DNA from: Chloroflexota bacterium
GTDB lineage: Bacteria; Chloroflexota; Dehalococcoidia; JACPQD01
Direction: 5' to 3'
Assembly (NCBI GenBank): GCA_016190665.1
Contig: JACPQD010000065.1
Span: forward strand, 1-64,000
Length of the DNA: 64,000 bases
Part shown: in pieces, positions 53,488-61,962 of the stretch
Layout of the letters: every line of letters starts with the position of its first letter
Position numbering within the stretch: the stretch's first letter is position 1
Notes under the pieces: model-generated
Told to the model about the DNA's origin: nothing
Seen by the model: the letters and a program-made list of their open reading frames with translations, nothing else
Database searches by the model: none
Position numbers and translations under genes: made by a program

Positions 53488-54180
53488 ATGAACAAGAAGA
53501 TACTCGTCGTCGACGACGATTACAGAACGGCGCACCTTGTTGAGATGTACCTGAAGAAGGACGGATATCGAGTGGCTATCGCCCACGACGGCAAAGAGGC
53601 GCTGGAACTGGCGGTGAAAGTGCGCCCAGACCTCGTTATCCTTGACCTGATGCTGCCCGAGATCGATGGCCTGAGCGTCTGCCGCAAACTGAGGGATGAA
53701 TCCAGGGTACCCATTATTATGCTCACGGCGAGGACAACCGAGGACGATAAGCTGCGAGGCCTGGACCTAGGGGCCGACGACTACGTCACGAAACCCTTCA
53801 GCCCGCGGGAGCTGGTGGCCAGGGTGCGGGCGGTGTTGCGCCGGGTGGCCGAGGAGAACGATGTACCCGACGTGACCTTTGGTGGTGTGACGGTCAGCGT
53901 GGCCCGTCATGAGGTGACCAATGGCGGCCAGGTGATCGATCTCACGCCCACCGAGTTCAAGCTCCTGGAGACGCTGGTGCGCCACCCGGGGCGCGCTTTC
54001 AACCGCACACAGCTTGTCGATCAAGTCCTTGGCATGGACTACGATGGCCTGGAGCGGACCATCGACGTCCACGTGGCCAACCTGCGCCGGAAGATCGAGC
54101 CCGACCCTTCGCGGCCACGTTATGTTAAGACGGTCCTGGGCGTGGGCTACAAGCTGGAGGCTTCTCCCGATGTTCAATAG
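53488..54180 (+). CDS. OmpR/PhoB-type response regulator
   Basis: 230 residues. Receiver domain [18 protein letters not shown], phospho-Asp in [24 protein letters not shown]; winged helix [30 protein letters not shown] and [31 protein letters not shown]. It overlaps the histidine kinase start by 11 bases. A TATAAT box with only a weak -35 lies at about 53451, upstream. Confidence 0.94.
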   Translation: MNKKILVVDDDYRTAHLVEMYLKKDGYRVAIAHDGKEALELAVKVRPDLVILDLMLPEIDGLSVCRKLRDESRVPIIMLTARTTEDDKLRGLDLGADDYVTKPFSPRELVARVRAVLRRVAEENDVPDVTFGGVTVSVARHEVTNGGQVIDLTPTEFKLLETLVRHPGRAFNRTQLVDQVLGMDYDGLERTIDVHVANLRRKIEPDPSRPRYVKTVLGVGYKLEASPDVQ

Positions 54181-55612
54181 CCTTCGGCTTCGTCTCCTGG
54201 GTGGCTTCTTGCTGGTCGCCATCGTGACCGTGGGAGTCGTAGCCATCCTGGCCAGCCAGGTGACCGTCGGACAGTTCCGAGGCTACTTGCAGCGGCAGTT
54301 CGAGCAAGGACGCAGCCGTTACGAATTCGTGCTCGGAAGGTATTACTCCGACCAGGGGAGCTGGGAAGGCGTTCAATCCCTGGTCGACCGGATGGGGGAG
54401 ATCTCTGGCGACCAGATAGTGCTCCTGGACTCGGACGGCGCCGTGATCGCCGATTCAGCCCGCCGTTTGCTCGGCCGTCAGGCCGAGCCAGGCTGGGTGG
54501 GCGGCCCGATCCCGGTCTTCAAGCTTGTGCCTCCTCCAGGCTTCGACTCGTCCGCGGACGACGCTCTGCCCGTGAAGCCTCCGCCGCCCGTGATACGGGG
54601 GGCACGGCCCGGTGCGCCCAAGGTCCCCGGAGAACTGGTGGGGACTATCTTTGTGAATCCCCTCGCGGCGCAGACCATCGATAGCTCTTTCCTGGATGCG
54701 GTGAACCGGTGGCTTCTCGTCTCCACCGCAGCGGCAGGAGCCTTGGCCTTGCTTCTGACGCTGGTGGTATCCCGGCGCATACTTGGCCCCATCGAGTCGC
54801 TCACCGCCGCGGCGCGGCGGATGGAGGGCGGCGACCTGAGCTCCCGCGTAGCGGTAAAGGGCAAGGACGAGATCGGCGCCCTCGGTCACGCCTTCAACAC
54901 CATGGCGGAAAGCCTGGCCAGGAATGAGCGGTTGCGCCGCAACATGGTCTCCGACGTCGCGCATGAGCTGCGCACACCGCTGACTAATATCCGCGGCTAT
55001 GTGGAGGGCTTGCGCGACGGTGTTCTCCAGCCTGGCAGGGAGACGCTTGATATCGTCTTCGAGGAGGCGCAGCTCCTGGGCCGCCTCATCGACGATTTGC
55101 AGGAACTGGCCCTGGCCGAGGCCGGACAGCTTCGCCTGGAACGGCAGCCAGCGTCACTGAACGATATCGTCGAGCTCGCCGTGGCAGCGATCCGTCCCCA
55201 GAGCGCGTCCAAGGGATTGCACATGGAAATCGACCTGATGACGGGCCTTCCGGCAGCCAACGTCGACGCGGAGAGGATCGGTCAGGTGCTGCGAAACCTC
55301 CTTAACAACGCCGCGGCGTACACTCCGCCCGGGGGAACTGTAGCAGTCTCCACGCGACAGGCGGAGGGCAGCCTTGAGGTTAGTGTGGAGGATGCCGGCG
55401 CCGGCATCGCGCCGGAGGACCTGCCCTATGTCTTCGAGCGCTTCTATCGCAGCGACCGATCCCGGTCGCGCGCCACCGGCGGGGCTGGCCTTGGTCTTAC
55501 CATCGCCAGGCGGCTCGTCGAAGCCCACGGCGGCGAGATCCGGGTGCACAGCCAGCTCGGTCGCGGAACAACCTTCACCTTCACTCTCCCCGCTGACGAG
55601 CAGGTCACCTAG
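54170..55612 (+). CDS. Sensor histidine kinase, partner of the overlapping regulator
   Basis: About 480 residues from ATG 54170, eleven bases inside the regulator gene; the frame upstream to 54014 is not used. Two TM helices (about 8-30 and 180-205) enclose a Pro-rich sensor loop. HAMP, then the phospho-His in [23 protein letters not shown] domain [30 protein letters not shown] and [18 protein letters not shown]. It is similar to the kinase at 37430. Confidence 0.93.
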   Translation: MFNSLRLRLLGGFLLVAIVTVGVVAILASQVTVGQFRGYLQRQFEQGRSRYEFVLGRYYSDQGSWEGVQSLVDRMGEISGDQIVLLDSDGAVIADSARRLLGRQAEPGWVGGPIPVFKLVPPPGFDSSADDALPVKPPPPVIRGARPGAPKVPGELVGTIFVNPLAAQTIDSSFLDAVNRWLLVSTAAAGALALLLTLVVSRRILGPIESLTAAARRMEGGDLSSRVAVKGKDEIGALGHAFNTMAESLARNERLRRNMVSDVAHELRTPLTNIRGYVEGLRDGVLQPGRETLDIVFEEAQLLGRLIDDLQELALAEAGQLRLERQPASLNDIVELAVAAIRPQSASKGLHMEIDLMTGLPAANVDAERIGQVLRNLLNNAAAYTPPGGTVAVSTRQAEGSLEVSVEDAGAGIAPEDLPYVFERFYRSDRSRSRATGGAGLGLTIARRLVEAHGGEIRVHSQLGRGTTFTFTLPADEQVT

Positions 55613-55845
55613 CCTTCACGTCGCAGCCCCGCGAGCCCCACATCACGCAGTCTCCCTCCTTACTGTTCCCGTCTAGGTCCGGAGGTCCGTGCTGCTGCCT
55701 TTTGCCCGTCATCTAATCGCAGTCTCCCAACGCCATGAGCTGGGCGACAGGTACACCCGCGTTGATGATCTTCACACCGAATTGATGGAGTCTTCATCGC
55801 TCCTTAACACCAGACGGTTACATTATGGTTGTGAGTCGCTACAGT

Positions 55846-55968
55846 CGTAGGGTGGGTGGAGCCCTGACGAAATCTCGGGACGACTGACTGTCACGCGCCG
55901 CGTTCTTTCTGGTGGGTCACGCTTGGCTCCAACGACCGTACACATGAATCTATGTTACGTTGCACTAG
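55846..55968 (-). repeat. Dispersed palindromic element, copy C (inverted)
   Basis: About 123 bp, in opposite orientation to copies A and B. Its right end, complemented, reads CTAGTGCAACGTAACAT and the left part carries GGTGGGTGGAGCCCTGACGA. The left terminal repeat seen in copy B is absent. It fills the gap behind the histidine kinase gene; the rest of 55613-55994 shows no gene. Confidence 0.72.
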
Positions 55969-55994
55969 CCTGAATAAGCTGAAAGGAAGCTGAC

Positions 55995-57245
55995 ATGCCT
56001 CTGACCGAAGGTGTTCTTCTGGCTCTAAGGGGATTGAGCGCCAATAAACTCCGCTCCGCGCTGACGGCGCTGGGCATCGTCATTGGCATCGCTGCCGTCA
56101 TCTCGCTCATGTCCATCGGGCGGGGCGTGCAAGAGAGCGTCACCGCCCAGTTCCAGGGCATGGGGGCGAATCTGCTCTTCGTTAGATCGGGCAGCACCAC
56201 GAGCGGGGGCGTGAGGTCGGCATCCGGTACAAGCGCCAGTTTGACTTTAGAAGATGCTGAGGCCCTCATAGACCAAGACAAGGCTCCTGCGGTGGCGGCT
56301 GTTGCCCCGGAGCGGCAGACCTTCGGCCAGGCGGTCGCCGGGTCGGAGAACATGAATACCAGGATACTGGGAGTCACCCCCGAGTACGCACAGGTGCGGA
56401 ACTACATCGTCGCCGACGGAGAGTTCATCACCGCTCAAGAGGACCAGGCGCGTTCCACGGTGGCCGTCCTGGGCGCCAACGTGGCCGCCACCCTTTTCCC
56501 AGATTCCAGCCCGGTGGGACAGAACGTGACCATAAACAAGAAGCGCTTCCGCGTCGTCGGCATACTGGCGCCCAAGGGAGGCTCCGGAATGGGCAATCAG
56601 GATGACCTGATAGTGGTGCCCATCAGTACCCTCATATACCGGCTTGACGCTCAACGCACGGCAAGCGGCGGGCGGACCGTCTCCACTATTAACGTTCAGG
56701 CGGTGGATGAAGCTTCGATAGACGCCGCCGTGCAACAGATCGGCGCCATACTGCGCAAGCGTCACCGTATCACGGGCGAGGACGACTTCTCAGTCACCAC
56801 CCAGGAAGACATGCTGGCGTCAATGCAGCAGGTGGCCGGCACCATGACATTATTCCTGGGCGCCATCGCCGGCATCTCCCTCCTGGTGGGAGGCATCGGC
56901 ATCATGAACATCATGCTCGTCTCGGTTACGGAGCGCACCAGGGAGATCGGCATCAGAAAGGCGCTGGGGGCGAAGCGCAATGATATCCTGACTCAGTTCA
57001 TGATCGAAGCAACGGTGCTGAGCGTGGTCGGCGGCGGCATCGGCGTCCTCTTGGGCGCGCTAATCGGCAACCTGATCCCGGTGTTCATGAGCCAGTCCGG
57101 GTCCAGCACTCTGAAGACCGTGGTCTCTGCGGACATCGTTCTCTTCGCCTTCTCGGTCTCAGCAGCCATCGGCCTCTTCTTCGGCATCTATCCGTCGAAC
57201 CGAGCAGCGAGCCTTAATCCTATCGAGGCGTTGCGGTACGAGTAG
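55995..57245 (+). CDS. MacB/FtsX-type ABC transporter permease
   Basis: 416 residues. N-terminal TM helix in LTALGIVIGIAAVISLMSIG, a large extracytoplasmic MacB_PCD domain (about 50-285), then an FtsX domain with three TM helices: IAGISLLVGGIGIMNIMLVSVTERTREIGIRKALGA, ATVLSVVGGGIGVLLGALIG and VLFAFSVSAAIGLFFGIYPSNRAASLNPIEALRYE. No ATPase is adjacent, although one should exist; the HlyD-type adaptor at 62 kb may belong to the same export system. Substrate unknown. Confidence 0.9.
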   Translation: MPLTEGVLLALRGLSANKLRSALTALGIVIGIAAVISLMSIGRGVQESVTAQFQGMGANLLFVRSGSTTSGGVRSASGTSASLTLEDAEALIDQDKAPAVAAVAPERQTFGQAVAGSENMNTRILGVTPEYAQVRNYIVADGEFITAQEDQARSTVAVLGANVAATLFPDSSPVGQNVTINKKRFRVVGILAPKGGSGMGNQDDLIVVPISTLIYRLDAQRTASGGRTVSTINVQAVDEASIDAAVQQIGAILRKRHRITGEDDFSVTTQEDMLASMQQVAGTMTLFLGAIAGISLLVGGIGIMNIMLVSVTERTREIGIRKALGAKRNDILTQFMIEATVLSVVGGGIGVLLGALIGNLIPVFMSQSGSSTLKTVVSADIVLFAFSVSAAIGLFFGIYPSNRAASLNPIEALRYE

Positions 57246-57278
57246 GGAGCGAAGTCTTACCACCAAGGAAGCTCCTCC

Positions 57279-57461
57279 ATGGAGAGAAGCGGTAAGATGA
57301 CGGTTCAGTTGGTTCACTCAAGTCACAGGGAACAGGCGCTGGAGCAGAGAATCGAACGCAAATTCTACCTGCCGCCGGACAAAGTGGATCTGGCTCGCGC
57401 ACTGCTCGTCCACGGGAGACAACGCAAGGGAATTAAAAGATTCCAGAGCCACGTTCTATGA
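57279..57461 (+). CDS. Short ORF resembling the start of a VTC polyphosphate polymerase domain
   Basis: 60 residues with RIERKFYLPPDKVDLARALLVHG, which looks like the first strand and helix of CYTH/VTC domains. Those are about 230 residues, so this would be a fragment. ATG 57279 has AAGGAA about nine bases upstream, and its stop overlaps the next start (ATGA), so translation may couple to the glycosyltransferase. It is either a leader ORF or a relic. Confidence 0.4.
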   Translation: MERSGKMTVQLVHSSHREQALEQRIERKFYLPPDKVDLARALLVHGRQRKGIKRFQSHVL

Positions 57462-59650
57462 AGGCCACGTTTCCGGTCGCTCCGGGAGGTGTTCGCATGG
57501 GGACACTGGACCCCCGAAAGGCGCTGCCGGCGATCGCGCTGAGCGCCGTTGTCGGCGTGGCGGCCGCGCTCCGCTTTGCCAATCTGGGGTCGCTCGGATA
57601 CGCGAACCACTATTACGCCGCGGCGGTCGCCAGCATGCTCCAGTCCTGGCACAATTTCTTCTTTGTCGCCGCCGAGCCGGGCGCAACGGTGACCGTCGAC
57701 AAGCCGCCGGTGGGCCTCTGGATTCAGACGATCTCTGCCTATTTCTTCGGCGTCAACGGCTTCGCCCTCCTTCTCCCGCAGATCCTCGCCGGCATCCTGT
57801 CCGTGGTCCTGGTATATCACCTGGTCCGACGCTGGTTCGGGACGATGGCGGGGCTGTTGGCGGCGCTGGCGCTGGCGGTGACACCAGTAGTCGTCGCCAC
57901 CGACCGCAACAACACCATGGACAGCACTTTGATCCTGACGCTCCTGCTGGCAGCGAGGGCCTTCACCAAGGCAACGGAGAGCAGCAAACTCCGCTTCCTG
58001 CTCCTGGGCGCGGCTCTCGTCGGGGTCGGCTTCAACATCAAAATGCTTGAGGCGTATCTACCGCTTCCGGGATTCTATGCCCTTTATTTCTTTGGATCGA
58101 GGGAACGCTTGTGGCGCAAGCTGCCCAATATGGCGCTGGCGACGGTGGTCCTGCTGGCCGTCTCACTCTCCTGGGCCCTCGCCGTGGACCTGACGCCAGC
58201 CGACCAACGGCCCTACGTGGGCAGCAGCGGAAACAACTCGGTGATCAATCTTATGCTGGGATATAACGGCATGGAACGGCTCAACGGAATGGGCGGGCGC
58301 GGCGGCCTGTTGAGCGCCCTCTTCGGCGGCGACCAGGCCAGCCCGAATCGTGGCTTCCCTCAGCCCGGACCTAATCCCGGCCCCCCGCCGCCATTCGCTG
58401 CTGGCGGCGTTCGGCGGCAGGGTGCAAGCGGGTTCCCGGCTCCGCCGGGAGCAGGCTCGGCGCAACAGGGCCTCGTCGGCCCGCGGCAACGGGGCGCTGA
58501 CGGCTCGCCACAAGGCCCCGGCGGTCCCTTTCCACCGGGAATCCGGCCGCCAGCGAGGACTGGGTTTGGCGGAGGCTTCGGCGGAATCGGGCAGGCCGGC
58601 CCGCTACGGTTGTTGAGCGGGCCGCTGACTAAGGAAGCGAGCTGGTTGCTTCCCTTCGGTCTCTTCGCCGTGGCGCTGCTGGCGGTACGGGCGCGGCCAC
58701 GCTGGCCGGTTGGCCTGCGTCATCAAGCTATGCTCTTATGGGGAGGCTGGCTGCTGGCCGGAGTCGCCTTCTTCAGCGTCGCGGGGTTCTTCCACGAGTA
58801 TTACCTTTCCATTCTCGGCGCTCCGCTGGCCGCGCTCGTCGGGATCGGGGCCGTCGAGTTGTGGCGGTTGCGCGGCGAGCACTGCTGGCTGGGCATAGCG
58901 CCGCTGATCGTTGCGGCTGGCGTCACCCTGGGGCTGCAAGTCTTCACTGCGCAGATGTTCGTGGGCCGAGCCTGGTGGCTGGGGATAGGTGGAGGCCTGG
59001 CCGCCTTCGGCGCGATATTGTGGATAGCGGCGGCGTTTCCCATTCTGCGCCGCGTCTCCGTCCCCGGGTTTGCCTGTATCGTCGCTGCCCTCCTGGTCAC
59101 GCCGGGTATCTGGTCAGCGCTGACCATGCTTAGTTCCAGCAGCAACCAGTCGCTGCCGGCCGCCTACGGGGGGCGTCCGTCCGGGCCGCCCGACCGTGGT
59201 GACATACGATTGAATCAGGCGCTCCTGGACTACCTGCAGGCGAACACTCAGGGCGTTAAGTATCTCATGGCGGTGCCCAGCGCCATGCAGGGAGTGGACT
59301 ATGTGCTCGCCACCGGCCGCCCGGTGCTGTATCTCGGCGGGTTCATGGGCCGTGACGAAGTGGCCAGCAGCGAAGACCTCGCCCGCATGGTGGCGAAGGG
59401 CGAGCTGCGATACGTTTACTGGAACGGGGACGCTCGTCGCGGCGGCCAGGCGGGCAGCTCGGGCGTCTCCTCATGGGTGTCGGCAAGTTGCGTGGCCGTG
59501 CCCGGTTTTGACACTCGGACTCAGAATGCGGGGGCGCCTGATGGCACTGCGCCCGGCCCGTTCAGTGGGGCAAACGGTGGTCCCGGCGGTCCCGGCGGTC
59601 CCGGCAACATGAAGGTGACACTCTACTACTGTGCGGGGGGCGTGCCCTAG
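57458..59650 (+). CDS. PMT/ArnT-like glycosyltransferase (GT39/GT83), integral membrane
   Basis: 730 residues. GT-C fold: a first periplasmic loop with GYANHYYAAAVASML, then VTVDKPPVGLWIQ, about twelve TM helices, and TPVVVATDRNNTMDSTLIL. A Gly/Pro-rich low-complexity insert of about 100 residues (about 280-385: FPQPGPNPGPPPPF) interrupts the TM core, and a similar Gly/Pro stretch lies close to the C-terminus. It transfers a sugar from a polyprenyl phosphate donor to a lipid or protein outside the membrane. Confidence 0.88.
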   Translation: MKATFPVAPGGVRMGTLDPRKALPAIALSAVVGVAAALRFANLGSLGYANHYYAAAVASMLQSWHNFFFVAAEPGATVTVDKPPVGLWIQTISAYFFGVNGFALLLPQILAGILSVVLVYHLVRRWFGTMAGLLAALALAVTPVVVATDRNNTMDSTLILTLLLAARAFTKATESSKLRFLLLGAALVGVGFNIKMLEAYLPLPGFYALYFFGSRERLWRKLPNMALATVVLLAVSLSWALAVDLTPADQRPYVGSSGNNSVINLMLGYNGMERLNGMGGRGGLLSALFGGDQASPNRGFPQPGPNPGPPPPFAAGGVRRQGASGFPAPPGAGSAQQGLVGPRQRGADGSPQGPGGPFPPGIRPPARTGFGGGFGGIGQAGPLRLLSGPLTKEASWLLPFGLFAVALLAVRARPRWPVGLRHQAMLLWGGWLLAGVAFFSVAGFFHEYYLSILGAPLAALVGIGAVELWRLRGEHCWLGIAPLIVAAGVTLGLQVFTAQMFVGRAWWLGIGGGLAAFGAILWIAAAFPILRRVSVPGFACIVAALLVTPGIWSALTMLSSSSNQSLPAAYGGRPSGPPDRGDIRLNQALLDYLQANTQGVKYLMAVPSAMQGVDYVLATGRPVLYLGGFMGRDEVASSEDLARMVAKGELRYVYWNGDARRGGQAGSSGVSSWVSASCVAVPGFDTRTQNAGAPDGTAPGPFSGANGGPGGPGGPGNMKVTLYYCAGGVP

Positions 59651-60017
59651 GGGACCGGGCGAAGAATTGCGGGGGGCCGTTTGCCGGGGCGCAGATGCTT
59701 TCCGTCTGTTGCCGACCTGCTGAGCTGAACCTCCCTCGAAATTACCAAAAGGGGGGGGTTGAAGGGAATGCCAACCACGAAAGCGGAGAATCGTTCTCAT
59801 TCCCCTTTTGGGGGAAAGCAGAGGCAGCCAATTCAGATTGCCGTCCGCAACGTCGCTGTCAAGACCTATCGTGGGCCTATTGTCGCCGTTTTAGAAGTGG
59901 GCGGCAAGAAAAACCGGCGCAGTCCCCTAGCCGTCAAACCATGATTCGAGGTACAATCTGGATGAAACTTTTCTGGCGCCTGGATTGTAATATAAGTAAA
60001 GCGAGGGCGAGAAGGCC
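59651..60017. other. Region between the glycosyltransferase and the sigma factor
   Basis: It holds a 10-bp inverted repeat, CCAAAAGGGG (59745) and CCCCTTTTGG (59802), spaced by 47 bases. One small ORF, ATG 59768 to 59944 (58 residues, GAAGGGA just before), is basic and shows no known motif; I cannot support it beyond its ribosome site. The sigma promoter is listed separately. Confidence 0.35.
59963..59992 (+). promoter_or_regulatory. Possible ECF-type promoter of the sigma factor gene
   Basis: TGAAACTTTT (59963) resembles the AAC-containing -35 of ECF sigma factors; GTAATA about 18 bases on could serve as -10. The sigma gene starts 26 bases later. Autoregulation of an ECF operon would fit. 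Confidence 0.35.
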
Positions 60018-60566
60018 ATGCGCCAATCCGACGAGTCCCTGGTTGAGGAGGCGCTCCTCCGTCCTGAGGTCTTCGCGGAACTCATAACGCGCTATCAGAA
60101 TAAGGTTTACAGCTTAGCTTGTCGGATAACAGGGGATGCCGAGGAGGCGAAGGACCTCGCTCAGGAGACTTTCATCAGGGCCTATACGTCGTTGCCTGGC
60201 TTCCATAGGGGGGCGCGCTTTTCTCCCTGGCTTTATCGCATCGCCACAAACCTCAGCCTCAACTACCGGAAGCGGCGGCGAGAGGCGGTACCGCTCGCCG
60301 ATAAGCCGCTGCCGGACGAAACAAGCTTGAGTCCTGAGGAAGCGGTCGAGCGGAAGGAGTCTCAAGAGAGGATACAGAGGGCGATTCTTGGCTTGCCTGG
60401 ACTGTACCGGACGGTGCTGGTACTCAGGCATGTGAATGAACTGACCTACCAGGAGATCGCCCAGGTATTGGAGATACCTGTCGGGACGGTGAAGGCCAGG
60501 CTCTTTCGAGCCAGGGATATGCTTCGCGAGGTGTTGCGGAGCGAAAGGGATGGGACGTCAATATGA
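60018..60566 (+). CDS. ECF-family RNA polymerase sigma factor
   Basis: 182 residues. Region 2 is in YSLACRITGDAEEAKDLAQETFIRAYTSL and region 4 in LPGLYRTVLVLRHVNELTYQEIAQVLEIPVGTVKARLFRARDMLREVL. No sigma-1/3 regions. Its stop overlaps the anti-sigma start by 4 bases, so the ratio is fixed by coupling. Confidence 0.93.
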   Translation: MRQSDESLVEEALLRPEVFAELITRYQNKVYSLACRITGDAEEAKDLAQETFIRAYTSLPGFHRGARFSPWLYRIATNLSLNYRKRRREAVPLADKPLPDETSLSPEEAVERKESQERIQRAILGLPGLYRTVLVLRHVNELTYQEIAQVLEIPVGTVKARLFRARDMLREVLRSERDGTSI

Positions 60567-61153
60567 ACTGCAATGAGATTGTCGAGTTGATTAACCTTGA
60601 GATAGATGGCGTGTTGCCCGAAAGTGAGCAGGAGACCCTTGCCCGTCATCTGCGGCTATGCCACGATTGCGCGGAGAGGGGGCGCCAACTGAGGGAGACT
60701 GCCCGGCTGCTATCGACATTACCGAAAGCTAGCTTGCCAGCCAGCTTCGCCCAAGCTGTCATGGCCAGGCTGCCTTCTATCAGTCGCAAGCCGGCGCTCT
60801 TCGATCTCCGGGGCTCAGTGGCAGCCGCCCTCATGGGTATCCTGGGGTTGCTTCTGCTGTTTCTGGCCGGGTACGGCGCTGGTTCGAATCACTACGTTTT
60901 CCCTCAGACTGAGGTTGAGTTGGACACGGAGCTAGCGCAGGTGACTTCTCCCCTGGAGGGCGTTACCAGCGAGACCGAAGCTGCCTTCGATAGCCTGCTG
61001 GATGCGATCGAGTCCGTCCCTCTCGAGTTCGTCATCGGGATGTGCCTGATACTTGGGTCGACTGCGCTCCTGTTTCTGCATTTGATGAATCAAGCGACAG
61101 AAAGCCCCACGGCCGCGCTGGTCAGGATCAGGAGACCGAGGCATCATGCATAG
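60563..61153 (+). CDS. Zinc-finger anti-sigma factor, membrane protein
   Basis: 196 residues. Zn-binding domain near the N-terminus: ARHLRLCHDCAERG, an H-x3-C-x2-C motif, preceded by the MNCNEIVELINLEIDG helix. TM helices lie at about 90-112 and 150-178, with an extracytoplasmic loop between. It binds and holds the sigma factor at the membrane and should release it on an envelope or redox signal. Confidence 0.9.
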   Translation: MNCNEIVELINLEIDGVLPESEQETLARHLRLCHDCAERGRQLRETARLLSTLPKASLPASFAQAVMARLPSISRKPALFDLRGSVAAALMGILGLLLLFLAGYGAGSNHYVFPQTEVELDTELAQVTSPLEGVTSETEAAFDSLLDAIESVPLEFVIGMCLILGSTALLFLHLMNQATESPTAALVRIRRPRHHA

Positions 61154-61907
61154 ACCCGCCTGGCCCCTACTGGCAGGGTTACTTCTGCTCAATATTGCTG
61201 TCATCCTGGTTATGGCCTTCGTCGTCCCCTATGACGGCCCAACTTTGACTCTGGCTCCGGCCTTGCGAATGGAGGGAAGGTCGACCACTATAGGGATGCG
61301 AGGTCGTTACAGCATTCTGCCCCCCTTCTCGAACCCCGCAGTGGAGCCGAGACCGGAGACGACGAGGATCGTCACCAGCGACTACTTTCTTAGTCCTTTC
61401 GGGGTCCAGCAGAAGGCGTGGGCCGGTGTTGGGCTTTACATGGCCTCGCTGGTTGTCATGCTCGGATTGTATGCCCCGCTCCTGTATCTTTTCCCCTATC
61501 GCCTGCGGCGAGTCCGCGAAGCCATGGACAGCAGTGGGAGCCAGGCGCTGCGCACCATCTTGACGGGCATCCTTGGCTACATACTGGTGGCGGGACTGGT
61601 GACACTTCTGACCATAATAGTGATCGGGATGCCGCTGGCAGTCATTATCGTGTTAGCCACGATCCTGCTTTCTTTGGCGGGCCTGGCTGCTGCCAGCCTT
61701 GTCATTGGACGAGGTCTCGCCAAGGCCGTCGGCCTCAGGCCGGATGGGCCGCTGACTGAGCTAGTGTTCGGGATCCTCCTGCTTTTCCCGCTAAGCATTC
61801 TTCCCCTTGTGGGATGGGTGATGGTTGCGCTGGCTAACTCCTTGGGCTTCGGAGCGATCCTGCTCACGAAGTTTGGAAGCGAAGAGGGATGGACTCTGCA
61901 GGGTTAG
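61146..61907 (+). CDS. Unrecognised polytopic membrane protein in the sigma operon
   Basis: 253 residues. A signal anchor (WPLLAGLLLLNIAVILVMAFVV), an extracytoplasmic part of about 85 residues, then four TM helices (about 95-117, 141-165, 172-194, 220-240). It overlaps the anti-sigma stop by 8 bases, so it is cotranslated and may take part in sensing or be the effector. I do not recognise the family; the C-terminal four-helix part resembles the membrane tail of bactofilin-like polymer proteins, but this is not firm. Confidence 0.75.
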   Translation: MHRPAWPLLAGLLLLNIAVILVMAFVVPYDGPTLTLAPALRMEGRSTTIGMRGRYSILPPFSNPAVEPRPETTRIVTSDYFLSPFGVQQKAWAGVGLYMASLVVMLGLYAPLLYLFPYRLRRVREAMDSSGSQALRTILTGILGYILVAGLVTLLTIIVIGMPLAVIIVLATILLSLAGLAAASLVIGRGLAKAVGLRPDGPLTELVFGILLLFPLSILPLVGWVMVALANSLGFGAILLTKFGSEEGWTLQG

Positions 61908-61962
61908 CATCTGGTTTGCCTTCTAACAATGGGCGCTGTGAGGAAGCGCTAGAGGAGATGAA

